From Branchiostoma floridae (taxonomy: Eukaryota > Chordata > Leptocardii > Amphioxiformes > Branchiostomatidae), in contig NC_049995.1 in NCBI RefSeq assembly GCF_000003815.2, positions 17,078,638 through 17,142,637 on the forward strand: a stretch of 64,000 bases of DNA. Direction: 5' to 3'. Below are positions 55,001 to 64,000 of this stretch, piece after piece. Position numbers and translations under genes: made by a program. Each line of letters opens with the position of its first letter. Position 1 is the stretch's first letter. The notes beneath the pieces are model-generated. The model was not told where the DNA came from. It did not search any database and was given only the letters and a program-made list of their open reading frames with translations.

Positions 55001-56117
55001 TCGATTAAGTCATTTTGTTTTGCTACTTGTCCTTGTCGACTCTGGTGTCTTACAGGTCAAAACACTTGAGCTCTATTCTTGTTCTTTAGTGTATATCTCT
55101 GTTAAGCCTTTCAAGTGCCTACTTTGTCCAGTTATTTGTGCTAGGTATGATATGAGTGACCCTCCAATATCTGCCAGTCGTGGGGGGAGTTCGTTAGGGT
55201 TGGACACGTTGTCAAGCTGACACGGTAATGAAGGAGTTTCCTTTGGCAGGCTTGGCATGCCTTCGTGACTGGGTTTTTGGAGCAGTACTTGACACGGATT
55301 AGATCCAATATATAGCCAAAATGCTCTATTTTTCATGGAGAAAAAAGTTTGATCCACCTTCAAACTTCAAGAGGGTCTATAAAAGAGAGCCATTAAGTCC
55401 GCTCCCCTTTAATGTCGACTCTTGTTTTTACAGGTCAAGAATACTTACCTTCAGCTCTATTTTTGGTCGTTTTAAAGCTATATTAAAGCTCTTAAGTCTA
55501 CCTAGTGTCTACTTTTTTCAAGTAATTTGTGCTAGGTCAGGCACATAACGATGTGAGTGACTCTCCAATTTCTATCCCATCTTAGGGGAGTATGTTAAGC
55601 TTGGACATACTGCCGAGCGGACTCGTTAATGAGATAGTTTTTTTGAGTTTGAGCATATTGCATGCTTTCGTGACCGGGATTGTAGAACAGTACTTGAAAT
55701 TGATCAGAGCAAAGATACGGACAAACAATCAACCTAACATGCTCTATTTTCCGCATTGATTCACATAACAACTTCACGAGGATGGGAAAAAAGACATACA
55801 TTAAGTCCGTTCCGTTTGCTACCTGTTCTTGTCAACTCCTATGTTTTTAAGGACAGAACACCTTTAACTCTATTGTTGGTCGTTTTAAGTCTATATTTCA
55901 TGTGGTGAAGCCTGCCTAGTGCCTACATTGTCCTGTGATAAGTGCTAGATCAAGCAGTAACGATGTGAGTGACTTTCCGATATCTACCCACCTTGGGGGA
56001 TTTGTTAGTCTCAGACATGTTGCCAAGCGGACACGGTAATGAGAGAGTTTTCTTTGAGCATATTGCATGCCTTCGTGACTGGGTTTCGGAACAGTATTTG
56101 ACACGGATTCAACATGG
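52030..56117. repeat. Tandem array, about 390-470 bp units, 9 copies
   Basis: The marker gtgctaggtcagg occurs near 52161, 52550, 53019, 53691, 54120, 54502, 55143, 55534 and 55948. Other shared parts: ctctattcttggtcgtttta, cttggggga-ttcgttagt, gttgccaagctgacacggta, tcgtgactgggttttt, gagcagtacttgacacggat, aacatataaccaaaatgctc and cttcaagaggat. Units differ by indels and a few by over 200 bp. Frames of 60-100 codons occur on both strands but are not kept in phase. Poly-G at 54541-54554. Confidence 0.85.
54634..54885. repeat. Local 119-bp duplication inside the array
   Basis: cgtgactgagtttttggagc ... ataacagcttcaagaggatg repeats near 54634 and 54752, with a third partial copy at about 54871. 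The two copies differ at only a few bases, so this is a recent event. Confidence 0.85.
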
Positions 56118-57090
56118 GGTGTATTCTAGGAGCTGCCTAATGGAGTACTGGGACATAAGCAAGTACCAGACGGACTCGTATCTGATTCAAAGTTGTTTAA
56201 AAGGTTATGGGCAGAGAAGAAAATCCAAACATTAAAGCTTGTTCCCCACTCCAGAACAAACACATACAAGAACAGCTTTGTCCCGTACACCACTCGTTTG
56301 TGGAACAGTCTACCGAAGGAAGTGAAGGAAGCCACCTCCTTTAACCTGTTCAAACGGAAGTGCAGAGACCACATGCTGTCAGCCCGTCATCACCAGAAGT
56401 ACCGTAGGTTTGGTGAACGCCGCAGCAACATCCTTGCTACCAGACTCCGTCTTGGCTGGTGTCAGCTGAATTCCACGCTGGCCAAGTTCACCATCACCAC
56501 TCGGAGATGCGCCTGTGGCGCAACATCGGAGACGGTTGCACACTTCCTCCTTCATTGCTCACTGTACACAGCGGCACGACAGTCACTCACAACAGCTGTG
56601 CATCGTCTCGTGGAACGTCCCCTCTCCACTACCCTCCTACTCAACGGGTCTCCGGGTCACGACGACAATACAAACAGAAGTCTTTCGACCGCTTTTCATA
56701 CTTACATCTTGTCAACAAGACGGTTTTAGCTACTTCCAGTCGTTCCCCCTGTACTTTGCTATTTAGATATGCGATGTCGCCCGTGGAAGTCCCAACATTG
56801 TTTGTACATAGCCTTTCCTCCAGATGACCTCTGATCTCCGAACTTGTGAACAAACTATTTTTGTGATATGAAGCATTTATGACTCGAATTGTATATTGCA
56901 AATAAGATTGTAGACTGATTTTAGATTAATATGTTAGATATGTTGTTAGTTTTTGATTATGCCATTGTTGTGCAGCGTCATGATTTGTATTGTATATGTA
57001 TGTATGTGGTCACGACATCAGCATATGCTGCCTATGTGTCCACATTGTATTGCCCTTGTTGCAATTTGAATAAATAAATAAATAAATAAA
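56118..57090 (+). mobile_element. 5'-truncated LINE with (TAAA)n tail
   Basis: Interrupts an array unit after gacacggattc at about 56110. It holds the C-terminal coding region, a roughly 360-base 3' untranslated region and a tail of taaa repeats to 57090. Related fragments: 40603-41276, 61440-61690 and 62815-62910. No target duplication is found. Confidence 0.85.
56130..56729 (+). CDS. LINE reverse-transcriptase C-terminal fragment
   Basis: The frame is open from just after a TAG at 56127 to the stop and encodes about 199 residues. It lacks the catalytic FADD region. It contains LVPHSRTNTYKNSFVP, LWNSLPKEV, then RRSNILATRLRLGWCQLNST and the zinc-knuckle CACGATSETVAHFLLHC, ending ILSTRRF. This is the post-reverse-transcriptase part of a CR1/Jockey-type ORF. 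The TTG at 56193 is not a real start; the frame is open further upstream. Overlapping frames in other phases are shadows. Confidence 0.85.
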   Translation, partial: ELPNGVLGHKQVPDGLVSDSKLFKRLWAEKKIQTLKLVPHSRTNTYKNSFVPYTTRLWNSLPKEVKEATSFNLFKRKCRDHMLSARHHQKYRRFGERRSNILATRLRLGWCQLNSTLAKFTITTRRCACGATSETVAHFLLHCSLYTAARQSLTTAVHRLVERPLSTTLLLNGSPGHDDNTNRSLSTAFHTYILSTRRF

Positions 57091-57680
57091 CATTAAAGCT
57101 ACAGAGAAAACTTAAATGCAAATATCATTACATCGTCATGTGATATGACGAAAACATCCAATAATACAGACATTATATACATTTTGCACAGACGGTCTGC
57201 TTCAGGACGTCAATTAATAAAGATGTATACCAACTAAAACTCCAAGAGCTAAGGGAGATTACAGGATGCAGAGCACAGTGAGGAAAGAAGAAGAAAGACT
57301 GTATGCAACTACAGGACTCTTCAAAGACTGCAGATGCAGTGAATGATGATGACGATGAAACTAATTGAATGCAGCAAAATAAGTTTGTCTGATTTACAAA
57401 TACTACATGCAGTAGCTAGAAACGAAAAGCAACTTGAATGATGTGGGAGGGTTTCATTATATAGGGCGTACTCAAGGAAGTCACCACCTCAAATATCAAC
57501 CTATCTTTGCGCACATTGTCATAAAAATGCCCGTTCTTCCCTAGAATTATTTCAGAGTGGAATGCTTTGCCTGGCACTGCGGTCAGCGCTCCCATTGCTG
57601 AGTGCCAGACAGAATGGACTTCAACACCACCCATCCCCACCCCCTTACGCTGCCCCTTGCGGTGCTATTTGGGGGTACCG
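57091..57680. other. Unassigned stretch
   Basis: A 74-codon minus frame (57416-57640) has no recognised domain. No repeat boundary seen. Confidence 0.4.
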
Positions 57681-57683
57681 AAG

Positions 57684-57700
57684 ATGATGATGATGATGAT
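57684..57700 (+). repeat. (GAT)n microsatellite
   Basis: gatgatgatgatgat, probably the end of a reversed LINE tail. Confidence 0.85.
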
Positions 57701-57744
57701 ATAAGGCAAGCTGTCAACAAGTTTTTGGCCTGAATCCTCCATGG

Positions 57745-57955
57745 AGGTCAATTAGTTCTGAACGTTAATGATGTCCTCTCATTAACCTACTGACCCCGGC
57801 TTCCAATTAACCCGCAAGGTTAATTAGTCCCTCTCTGTAATTAACATTCATCAATACACACAGGCGCAGCGGGGCGGCTTAATTAGTACTTCCTTAATGA
57901 AAGGTTGACTTGCCAGAGGGGGTACGGAACGATTTTACTTATTAATTACTTTATA
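57745..57955. promoter_or_regulatory. Cluster of homeodomain-core sites
   Basis: About nine TAAT/ATTA cores occur in roughly 210 bases: caattag, gttaatg, cattaac, caattaac, gttaattag, gtaattaac, cttaattag, ccttaatg and attaattac. Such clustering fits a homeodomain-bound enhancer. The bases around the cores are otherwise not AT-rich. Function is inference. Confidence 0.3.
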
Positions 57956-57974
57956 TCTTTAGTTGACTTGGGGG

Positions 57975-58439
57975 TAGCGGTGGGTATTGGTACAGTGTTT
58001 TTTTTTTCCTTATTGGACGGGTCCGGAAAAACCGGACCTGAAAAAATCAGGCGGACCGGATGTTGGACCTATTAGGAAAAGAACAGATTACTTGATCAGG
58101 CTTTCACACGTCTTGTCGCTCACCTGTCGAAAACATAATGTTACGTATAGGCCGAGCGGCTAACTAACTATTGTGCTTCTAAGAATAACAAGAGCGCAGT
58201 AGAGTAAAGTTTATAGTCATTTCTTCCAAGTTTTGCAGTCATGCGTACAGGGGCAGTTTTTTAAAACGCCAGTGTGAGTCAATACTCAGGTTTAGTTGTA
58301 GTGAATGGACCATTGTTGCGAGTATCGTCAATTCACAAGTTTTCACATACTAAATCAGGTCCGGCTTCAGGTCCTGACCTGGACCAGATTCCCTGTACCT
58401 GAACCGGACCTGAATTTTCCGTACCGGTACCCACCCCTA
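57975..58439. mobile_element. hAT-like MITE, 465 bp
   Basis: Ends tagcggtgggtattggtac and, inverted, tag-gggtgggtaccggtac. Flanks cttggggg (57967-57974) and tttggggg (58440-58447) fit an 8-bp duplication with one change. TAGGGGTG-type ends and 8-bp duplications are hAT hallmarks. Internal ggtccgg/ccggacc palindromes are present. No frame. Confidence 0.8.
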
Positions 58440-58447
58440 TTTGGGGG

Positions 58448-58929
58448 TATTACATAGATCTAAATCAATGGGTGTGCAAAGTTTAAGCGTAGTTTATGTA
58501 GGTTTAGATTAGTTAATCTTAGCTTAGTTTCATTTAATGTAGTATTGTCTAGTTACTAAATATTATTAGTATAAACAATATACTTACTAGCCTTCTTGAA
58601 TCAAAGTTATACTTTGAATTAGTTTATTACTTTTATTTGGTTATAATTTGCACAACTCTAGAGAAAATGACACATTGGTGTGCATCAATTTTGAAGTACC
58701 TGTACGTGTTATTGGGGTGAAGAAGATGATCAACTGACACAATCCATAGGAAACATTTCTTATACTTAACTCGAGAAGGTATGAAATTATTTACGAAAGT
58801 GGCTATGTATAAACCTAGCTCATGCAATGTAACTAATGCAAAAAGCATACATGTATATAATGTTACATAATGTGATTTCAAGATCGTAGATTTCACACTG
58901 TTTTCAAGATTCGAGTGATTTCTACCTTG
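58448..58929. other. Unassigned AT-rich stretch
   Basis: An 87-codon minus frame (58633-58896) has no recognised domain. Confidence 0.4.
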
Positions 58930-59420
58930 AAAATAGAGCCATGGTTATAGACGTATACGTAGAGTCAATACAAATTGACGCTTATACAGGAAACGTTCAA
59001 ACACACATAACGTTATATAAGGACCAATCATCCATATTATGCTTTAGAGATTGGAGAAGGGTTAACTCGGATTTCTTGATTGTTGCGGTAGTAGATTTCG
59101 ATCAGTGCCATATATATACCTTATAGGCTTACCTGCAGGGTCACTGATGTACATGTTCACTCTTGTATAACACGTACGTATATATATAGTCGCACGTAGG
59201 GATTAAACATGCAAAGCATCGTTTAATGATTGAGGTAGATTTACATATTGTTACGGCAGTAGTTTCATAACTATATGCTTACGTGCAGGGTCAATAATGT
59301 ACATGTTCAGTCTTGCGTAACACGTTCGCGTTTATATAACGTTGCATAAGGCTCAAGCATGCAAAGCATCATTCAATGATTGAGGTAGGTTTGTCTTGGA
59401 TTTATGGGTTCAAGTAGATG
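58930..59420. repeat. Tandem repeat, about 151 bp, 3 copies
   Basis: gcttacctgcagggtcactg (59126) and gcttacgtgcagggtcaata (59278) are 152 apart. The first copy near 58980 is more diverged. All have a tatataag-like or ttatataa motif after aacacgt-cg, and gattgagg- near the end. Confidence 0.75.
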
Positions 59421-59590
59421 TCATTCAGCTGCAGTGCCAATAAGCTTATATCAAGGGCTAATGCACATCTTAAGTTGTTTAGAAAGTTTGCAAATCGTTA
59501 GTTAAATATTGCCTGGGGTTGAAATATCTAACATGCTCCCAGGGCCAGCACATATTGTCACCCATGCGAAAACTACAAGGAGGCTAAGTA

Positions 59591-59987
59591 NNNNNNNNNN
59601 NNNNNNNNNNNNNNNNNNNNNNNNNNNNNNNNNNNNNNNNNNNNNNNNNNNNNNNNNNNNNNNNNNNNNNNNNNNNNNNNNNNNNNNNNNNNNNNNNNNN
59701 NNNNNNNNNNNNNNNNNNNNNNNNNNNNNNNNNNNNNNNNNNNNNNNNNNNNNNNNNNNNNNNNNNNNNNNNNNNNNNNNNNNNNNNNNNNNNNNNNNNN
59801 NNNNNNNNNNNNNNNNNNNNNNNNNNNNNNNNNNNNNNNNNNNNNNNNNNNNNNNNNNNNNNNNNNNNNNNNNNNNNNNNNNNNNNNNNNNNNNNNNNNN
59901 NNNNNNNNNNNNNNNNNNNNNNNNNNNNNNNNNNNNNNNNNNNNNNNNNNNNNNNNNNNNNNNNNNNNNNNNNNNNNNNNNNNNNNN
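59591..59987. other. Assembly gap (397 N)
   Basis: Undetermined bases. The right edge enters a C/G-rich homopolymer-like stretch (59997-60021), which may explain the gap. Confidence 0.99.
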
Positions 59988-60064
59988 AGAAATTTCACCC
60001 CCCGGGTGGGGGGGGGGGAGATAGCTGTGACACCGGTCGTATTGATTACTTTTGTGGTTGTTCG

Positions 60065-60215
60065 CCTTGTACAGAATAGTGCGTAGTGAAAAATAAAGTG
60101 ATCTCGATCCAGGTTCAGCTTACTGAAGAGTTAGTCGGAGCAGAGAAGAAAGACGCTATTATGTACAGTATTTACAAGCTCAATGTTAGGATAAATTCCC
60201 CTATTTCTTTTTGAC
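60065..60215 (-). mobile_element. SINE body fragment, second family
   Basis: Minus strand: aaataggggaatttatccta, gagcttgtaaatactgtaca, agcgtctttctt, ctggatcgagatcact match the 40041-40330 SINE. The head is missing. Confidence 0.7.
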
Positions 60216-60639
60216 CTCCTTAGGACATCCTTGCAAGTTTTCCTAATTCACCATATAATGAAAAGCACTTTTTTGTAGATCCGTTCAACCGTTGCTGATG
60301 ATTTAGCGTCTGTCTGGCAAAATGATTGTACCGTTCCCCGAAGCAGTCTCACATTTGGATGATCGACGCCCGAATTATTCTCACATACACGCAATCAAAC
60401 CACCTTATTGATTAATGGTCTGGGCCTGGAGAAAACAATGTTGTGTTTCTGGTTATCTGACATACATTTCACACTCTGTTAACAGTTTTTAAATAGTTTT
60501 TCAACTTAGTTTTGTCTATCACTTCATCACATTAGCAGCTGTGCTGAACTGAATAACATCTTATATGTAGATATAGATATGATAGATATAATATAAAAGA
60601 TAAATATAGATATGAGTTAGGCATAAAGTTTACCTGTAG
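60216..60639. other. Unassigned stretch
   Basis: Ends in an AT-rich gatata/agata run near 60565-60610. No gene. Confidence 0.4.
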
Positions 60640-60721
60640 TTATTCACTTTGTATCAAATTTACTGCATTTAGCCTCATTAGGACATGAATATGCAATAAA
60701 CGCCATTGTCATTGTCATTGT
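60640..60721 (+). mobile_element. LINE 3' tail ending in (CATTGT)n
   Basis: ttagcctcattaggacatga, atatgcaataaacgc then cattgtcattgtcattgt. Same arrangement as 11135-11285 with a different terminal microsatellite. Confidence 0.7.
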
Positions 60722-61435
60722 AATACACTACGGTGGCGAGTGGCAATGATTTGTGCATTTACGTTTGATAAGTCAATTTGAGAATTTGTTGTGAGAATTT
60801 TGTTTGTTTCTTCCTTTTTAATTTAAGTTTTACGTTACCTCGGATCTCTTTGGCTTAAAAATGATAATTAAGAAAATAAGAGAACCCGTACCTGCCGACC
60901 GTTATTTTCTCAGGACCATAGCCGTGAACGCAACTTCTTTTTGACAGGCCTTCGCGGCGCCAATACCCTGCAGAACTCGTGATACCATCTATCTTGGTGT
61001 CTGGGGTGTCCTCTCACATCAGCTATCGTCTGATAGTGACGTAATTACTCACCATGGCAACCGGCGGGCGGTGACACCTAGCCTGTAGAAGAGACGTGAA
61101 CTGTAGACTGGTGTTCTCTACCTGCATTAGCGGGAGGGTCTTAGTGAGATACGATCTTTAACACGAGGTAGGAAGCACGATGGGGTGTTATGAATAGGGA
61201 TTTTCAGTAATTTTACTTTGGATTAGAACAATCATTATAATAAATCTTCACTGACATGACAAAAGTGCAGCGACTCTTGTAAGGTAATTACTATATAACA
61301 ACTACAACACAGTGGACTACTACTATAATAACTATTCACAGTACAACTAAACAGACATATGTGGATTTCTACAGGTATGAATAAGTCAACATATTGGGGC
61401 TAGCATGTCATTTAAACTATTGGTTTTGCGGTATA
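60722..61435. other. Unassigned stretch
   Basis: GC-richer around 60900-61120 with no recognisable exon or repeat boundary. Confidence 0.4.
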
Positions 61436-61439
61436 AGCA

Positions 61440-61690
61440 TTCGTGGACAACAATACAATATGGTATACGAGGGAGTGTAGTACTGATATTGTGTACCACA
61501 CATATCAAATACATATCTACAATTCAATATGTTATCAGACTGAATACAATGTTTAAATGATCAATGGTCTATAGTAAGACGGCTCAGCTTGAACCTTATT
61601 GATGTTACGATGTCTGAGCGCACTGCATCTGATAGTTGTTTGTTTGTGGCGAGGTCATGAGTTAGAGATGCCTTACTGAAATATATCCTT
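61440..61690 (-). mobile_element. LINE 3' fragment
   Basis: Minus-strand coding end plus untranslated region with ataca-type repeats, resembling 40603-41276. The 5' junction is near 61690. Confidence 0.65.
61561..61690 (-). CDS. LINE C-terminal remnant
   Basis: The last 37 or so residues (LTHDLATNKQLSDAV to the stop) align with the C-terminus at 40768 (AHNLSTNKQVSDTL to the stop). The reported frame begins upstream in non-LINE sequence. Nothing catalytic remains. Confidence 0.6.
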
Positions 61691-61857
61691 ATTGAGTATC
61701 TAAAATGCAGTCCTGGAATTTTTGTATTTACTTGTCCGTTTGCTATTCCAGAAACGTGAAATTTTGCTATTTTGATCATGAGCTATCATAGCGATAGCAA
61801 TTATCAGTTTATTTGAGGTAGATATCCGGCACACATATACATGCCCTGTGTGCTGCG

Positions 61858-61873
61858 CCCGGATATATCCGGG
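61858..61873. other. Perfect 16-bp palindrome
   Basis: cccggatatatccggg. A related gatatccgg half lies at 61831-61839. Confidence 0.75.
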
Positions 61874-61974
61874 ATAGCGTATTCCCCCGAAGTAGCAGCT
61901 TTGCGCGCGTGTAGCGCACGAACCCCGGAAGTTAGGGACTTCTGCCCTGTTCAAGGGTTTCTGTTTGGAGGTCA

Positions 61975-62035
61975 GCGGCCAACCCTGGCACTGAGCATTT
62001 TATAGGGCTGAAACTCTGGCAGTTTAAGGGTTAAA
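61975..62035 (-). repeat. Dispersed repeat, inverted copy of 29795-29850
   Basis: Minus strand: cccttaaactgccagagttt, cagccctataaaatgctcag matches the plus strand near 29800. It begins with TTAACCC on minus, perhaps a transposon end, but no partner end was found. Confidence 0.6.
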
Positions 62036-62343
62036 AACGCGTGGACGGAGGTAAATTTGTAACGCATGGGAAGATATATCAGCTCTTCAAATGCAAAACG
62101 TTGTCTGTAACTTCCTCCTCCTGTTTTAACGCCGACAGGCATGTATTTATTATCGTCATTTCCGTCCTTTCTATCATCATATCGTCGCCGACTTGAGTCT
62201 TTTTCTCCTTCTAGCTCTTAACCTGAACAACATACGATAGCTGGTGCCGGACGGTAATTGGACCCTCTATGTTTTTAGCTGTTGGGTGTTCTTTACTCGT
62301 TCCTTCTATCTCTCCCATGGACTGTAGAGCGGTGTTCTTCATA

Positions 62344-62571
62344 CCCCTGTCACATTGCGCGAAAATCGATCGGACGACAATTCTGCGGCAATCTCCCGAG
62401 CCTCCCTTATAATGATAACTTTATTGCACAATAAGTGTACAGGGTACGTTGTATGGCTTATATGTGACAGGGACGGTTTTCAGGTGAAAAATACGCGCAA
62501 CCCTCTGTCGATCTTAAATATGGCCGACCTTCCATCGATACGCCCGAAGATCGTGGATGATGTGACAGGGG
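62344..62571. mobile_element. TA-flanked MITE, CCCCTGTCACAT ends, copy 2
   Basis: Ends cccctgtcacat and atgtgacagggg-type, flanked by ta. Length 228 bp, inverted relative to 30960-31196. Interior aactttattgcacaataagt and ttttcaggtgaaaaatacgc are shared. Confidence 0.85.
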
Positions 62572-62814
62572 TATAACCAGCACAAACGGAATGATCTGAG
62601 TCAGATAATCTGAAAAACGAGTTAAAAATAAAGCGTGACTGGATGCTTTTGATAGTGACATTCAGATCTTTACGTAGATGGTTTCAAACGTTTTTAAACA
62701 GTGGTCTACGATGGATGGTGCCACACGGTAATTGTTACCATTACATTAGCTGTGTGGACATCCTTTCCTCGTTTCTTCCATCTCTCTCAAACGTTCATTG
62801 CTACTAATATTTGG

Positions 62815-62910
62815 TCAATTTTGTATTGTATATCTATGTATGTGGTCACACCTATCAGCCACGCTGCTTATGTGCCAACATTGTTTTGCTCATGTTGCAA
62901 ACTGAATTAA
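62815..62910 (+). mobile_element. LINE 3' untranslated fragment
   Basis: tattgtatatctatgtatgt, ggtcacacctatcagcca, catgttgcaaactgaatta matches the 3' region of the LINE at 56118-57090 (56985-57075). No tail run remains. Confidence 0.7.
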
Positions 62911-63375
62911 GTCCATTGCTCCTACTTGGTCTATATTTAAACCGCTGTCGCTATAAACGGAATCACGTTGCCCTAACACCTGCCTAAATGTTTCTCTCTC
63001 ACAATAAAGTTTAAGAGTTCATGTTAGGTCACCTCAATATCGTCACCTAAGAATCTTTTAGGTGTACAATTTCCCCCTTGCCAGCTGCGACCAGACTTTT
63101 ATTGATATACAATCTACCAACATCGTACTTTAACCTTTTCCTACTGCAACAACTGTATTAAACTTAATCCCAAAGTGGCAATGACATTTCTGGTAGATCA
63201 AACCTAAAAAAAACTTATCATCTGAAACCATTGATAATGATAGAGACCTTTAGTTTTCCCTGAATTAGGACTTGCCTCTCTCGCCTTCAAACGAAGGAGG
63301 GATTTGTAGATTTAAATAGTGCAATATGATACCTTAAAGTATGTCATCCATCGTGTGGTTTTCCGACTAATATAA
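62911..63375. other. Unassigned stretch
   Basis: No frame over 70 codons and no recognised repeat. Confidence 0.4.
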
Positions 63376-63379
63376 TAGC

Positions 63380-63560
63380 ACTCCATTTAGTAACTGCAGC
63401 TGCGGTTGGTACTAAAAATAAGAAGTATGCGTAAAGTAAATGTAGTTATATAAAAAAACCTCTTAAACTATCCCGTGTTTCCCAGTGGTTTTCCGAGAAA
63501 TATACTCTACATTAACGACGTGCAGCTGCGGTCGGTGCTAGAAATAGAAAGGATGGTGTT
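63380..63560. repeat. Two-copy repeat, about 125 bp
   Basis: tggttttccgactaatata ... gcagctgcggttggtactaa and tggttttccgagaaatata ... gcagctgcggtcggtgctag. Diverged by many changes. Confidence 0.65.
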
Positions 63561-63627
63561 ACATGAAACTTATATTTGTCTGCGCAACGTCTCGCTTCAA
63601 GTACCCTGGGAAACCAGCTCGAGAAGC

Positions 63628-63835
63628 TTCGCAAATAAGAGTTACCGATCCCCTGCCTAACGCGCGCCCTCCCGCCTCTATGCACCCGCCCCACTACCAG
63701 CTGGCCCCACTTACGCCGGTCCCACCAACTATCGCTCGCGTGATAGTTGGGGCCAGCTGTTTCGTGGGCCGGCGGGTGTTAGGCGGCGGGTGTTCCGTGC
63801 GCGCGTGTTGTAGGGATCGGTAAACTTTGCGTGCC
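63628..63835. repeat. GC-rich foldback with nested hairpin
   Basis: Outer arms gttaccgatccc/gggatcggtaaac and acgcgcgc/gcgcgcgt surround cagctggcccc (63698-63708)/ggggccagctg and a 9-bp hairpin ccaactatc/gatagttgg (63725-63733, 63742-63750). The centre is near 63737. It may be a MITE or an assembly fold. Frames across it are artefacts. Confidence 0.65.
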
Positions 63836-64000
63836 TCGTAGGAGTCTGCGTTTTCCCAGGGAACGCTTCAATGTGCTCTCCCGTCTACCATTTACTTTGC
63901 TTTGGTTTATTGCGATCTCCATTAGTGACAACTCAGGAGTCTTCCTGGAGTCCACATCAAAATAATGCAAAAATTCACGGTAGATTACCCATAAGGTGAG

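Noticed and set aside
54064-55363. Conserved protein family in the 52-56 kb units
   Set aside because: Minus-strand frames look alike between some units but are broken by frameshifts and stops in the others, with no recognised domain.
59509-60024. Frames spanning the N gap
   Set aside because: They consist mostly of undetermined bases.

Overview
This window looks like non-coding DNA from an animal nuclear genome. It has non-LTR retrotransposon fragments, tRNA-derived SINEs, short DNA transposons with terminal inverted repeats, many low-copy tandem arrays, GA, GACA and GTGA microsatellites, and a 397-base assembly gap. The families present (LINEs ending in short 3' microsatellites, SINEs with a tRNA-like head, very abundant small tandem duplications) suggest a cephalochordate (amphioxus, Branchiostoma). 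That assignment is inference from remembered repeat style, not from a host gene. I found no host protein-coding gene I could defend. The only convincing coding frames belong to retrotransposons.

Layout. 0-10 kb: low-copy tandem repeats of about 150-360 bp, a LINE 3' end with a (GATTGA)n tail (3906-4370), and an older LINE 3' end near 1.3 kb. 11-14 kb: a LINE tail, a three-copy 165-bp repeat, a SINE, and a duplicated block whose most conserved 94 bases fold into a pre-miRNA-like hairpin (13173-13241 and 13687-13755). 14-24 kb: more tandem arrays, LINE 3' ends, a Harbinger-like MITE (21385-21892) and an 860-bp tandem duplication carrying GA/GACA microsatellites.

24-33 kb: a broken-up array of units with TATA-like and CRE-like motifs, a 164-bp satellite, and the best element of the window: a 5'-truncated minus-strand LINE (26468-28437) with an intact 533-codon frame and a 37-bp target-site duplication. 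SINEs, a MITE and nested LINE/SINE insertions follow. 33-36 kb: a SINE with a 14-bp target duplication, a 970-bp TTAA-flanked piggyBac-like element (34297-35266) and, directly next to it, a second Harbinger-like MITE (35271-35782). 37.5-40 kb: a 168-bp satellite with an exact 336-bp dimer duplication, interrupted by a LINE tail.

40-46 kb: two SINEs, a LINE inserted in a foldback repeat with a 12-bp target duplication, a hAT-like MITE, a CACTG-ended element and two adjoining TA-flanked elements, one almost wholly palindromic. 47-50 kb: an array with (GTGA)n blocks, a SINE and a LINE with a tail of 55-bp hairpin repeats. 50-52 kb: mariner-like and pogo-like MITEs. 52-56 kb: a roughly 400-bp tandem array ending in a LINE. 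57-64 kb: a cluster of homeodomain-core sites, a hAT-like MITE, the gap, SINE and LINE tails, a second copy of the CCCCTGTCACAT MITE, and a foldback at the end.

The elements do not form a pathway. The mobile DNA uses a few mobilisation routes: target-primed reverse transcription for LINEs and the SINEs that copy their tails, and cut-and-paste transposases encoded elsewhere for the MITEs. The items most worth following up are the paired conserved hairpins at 13.2/13.7 kb and the promoter-like repeat array at 24-33 kb.
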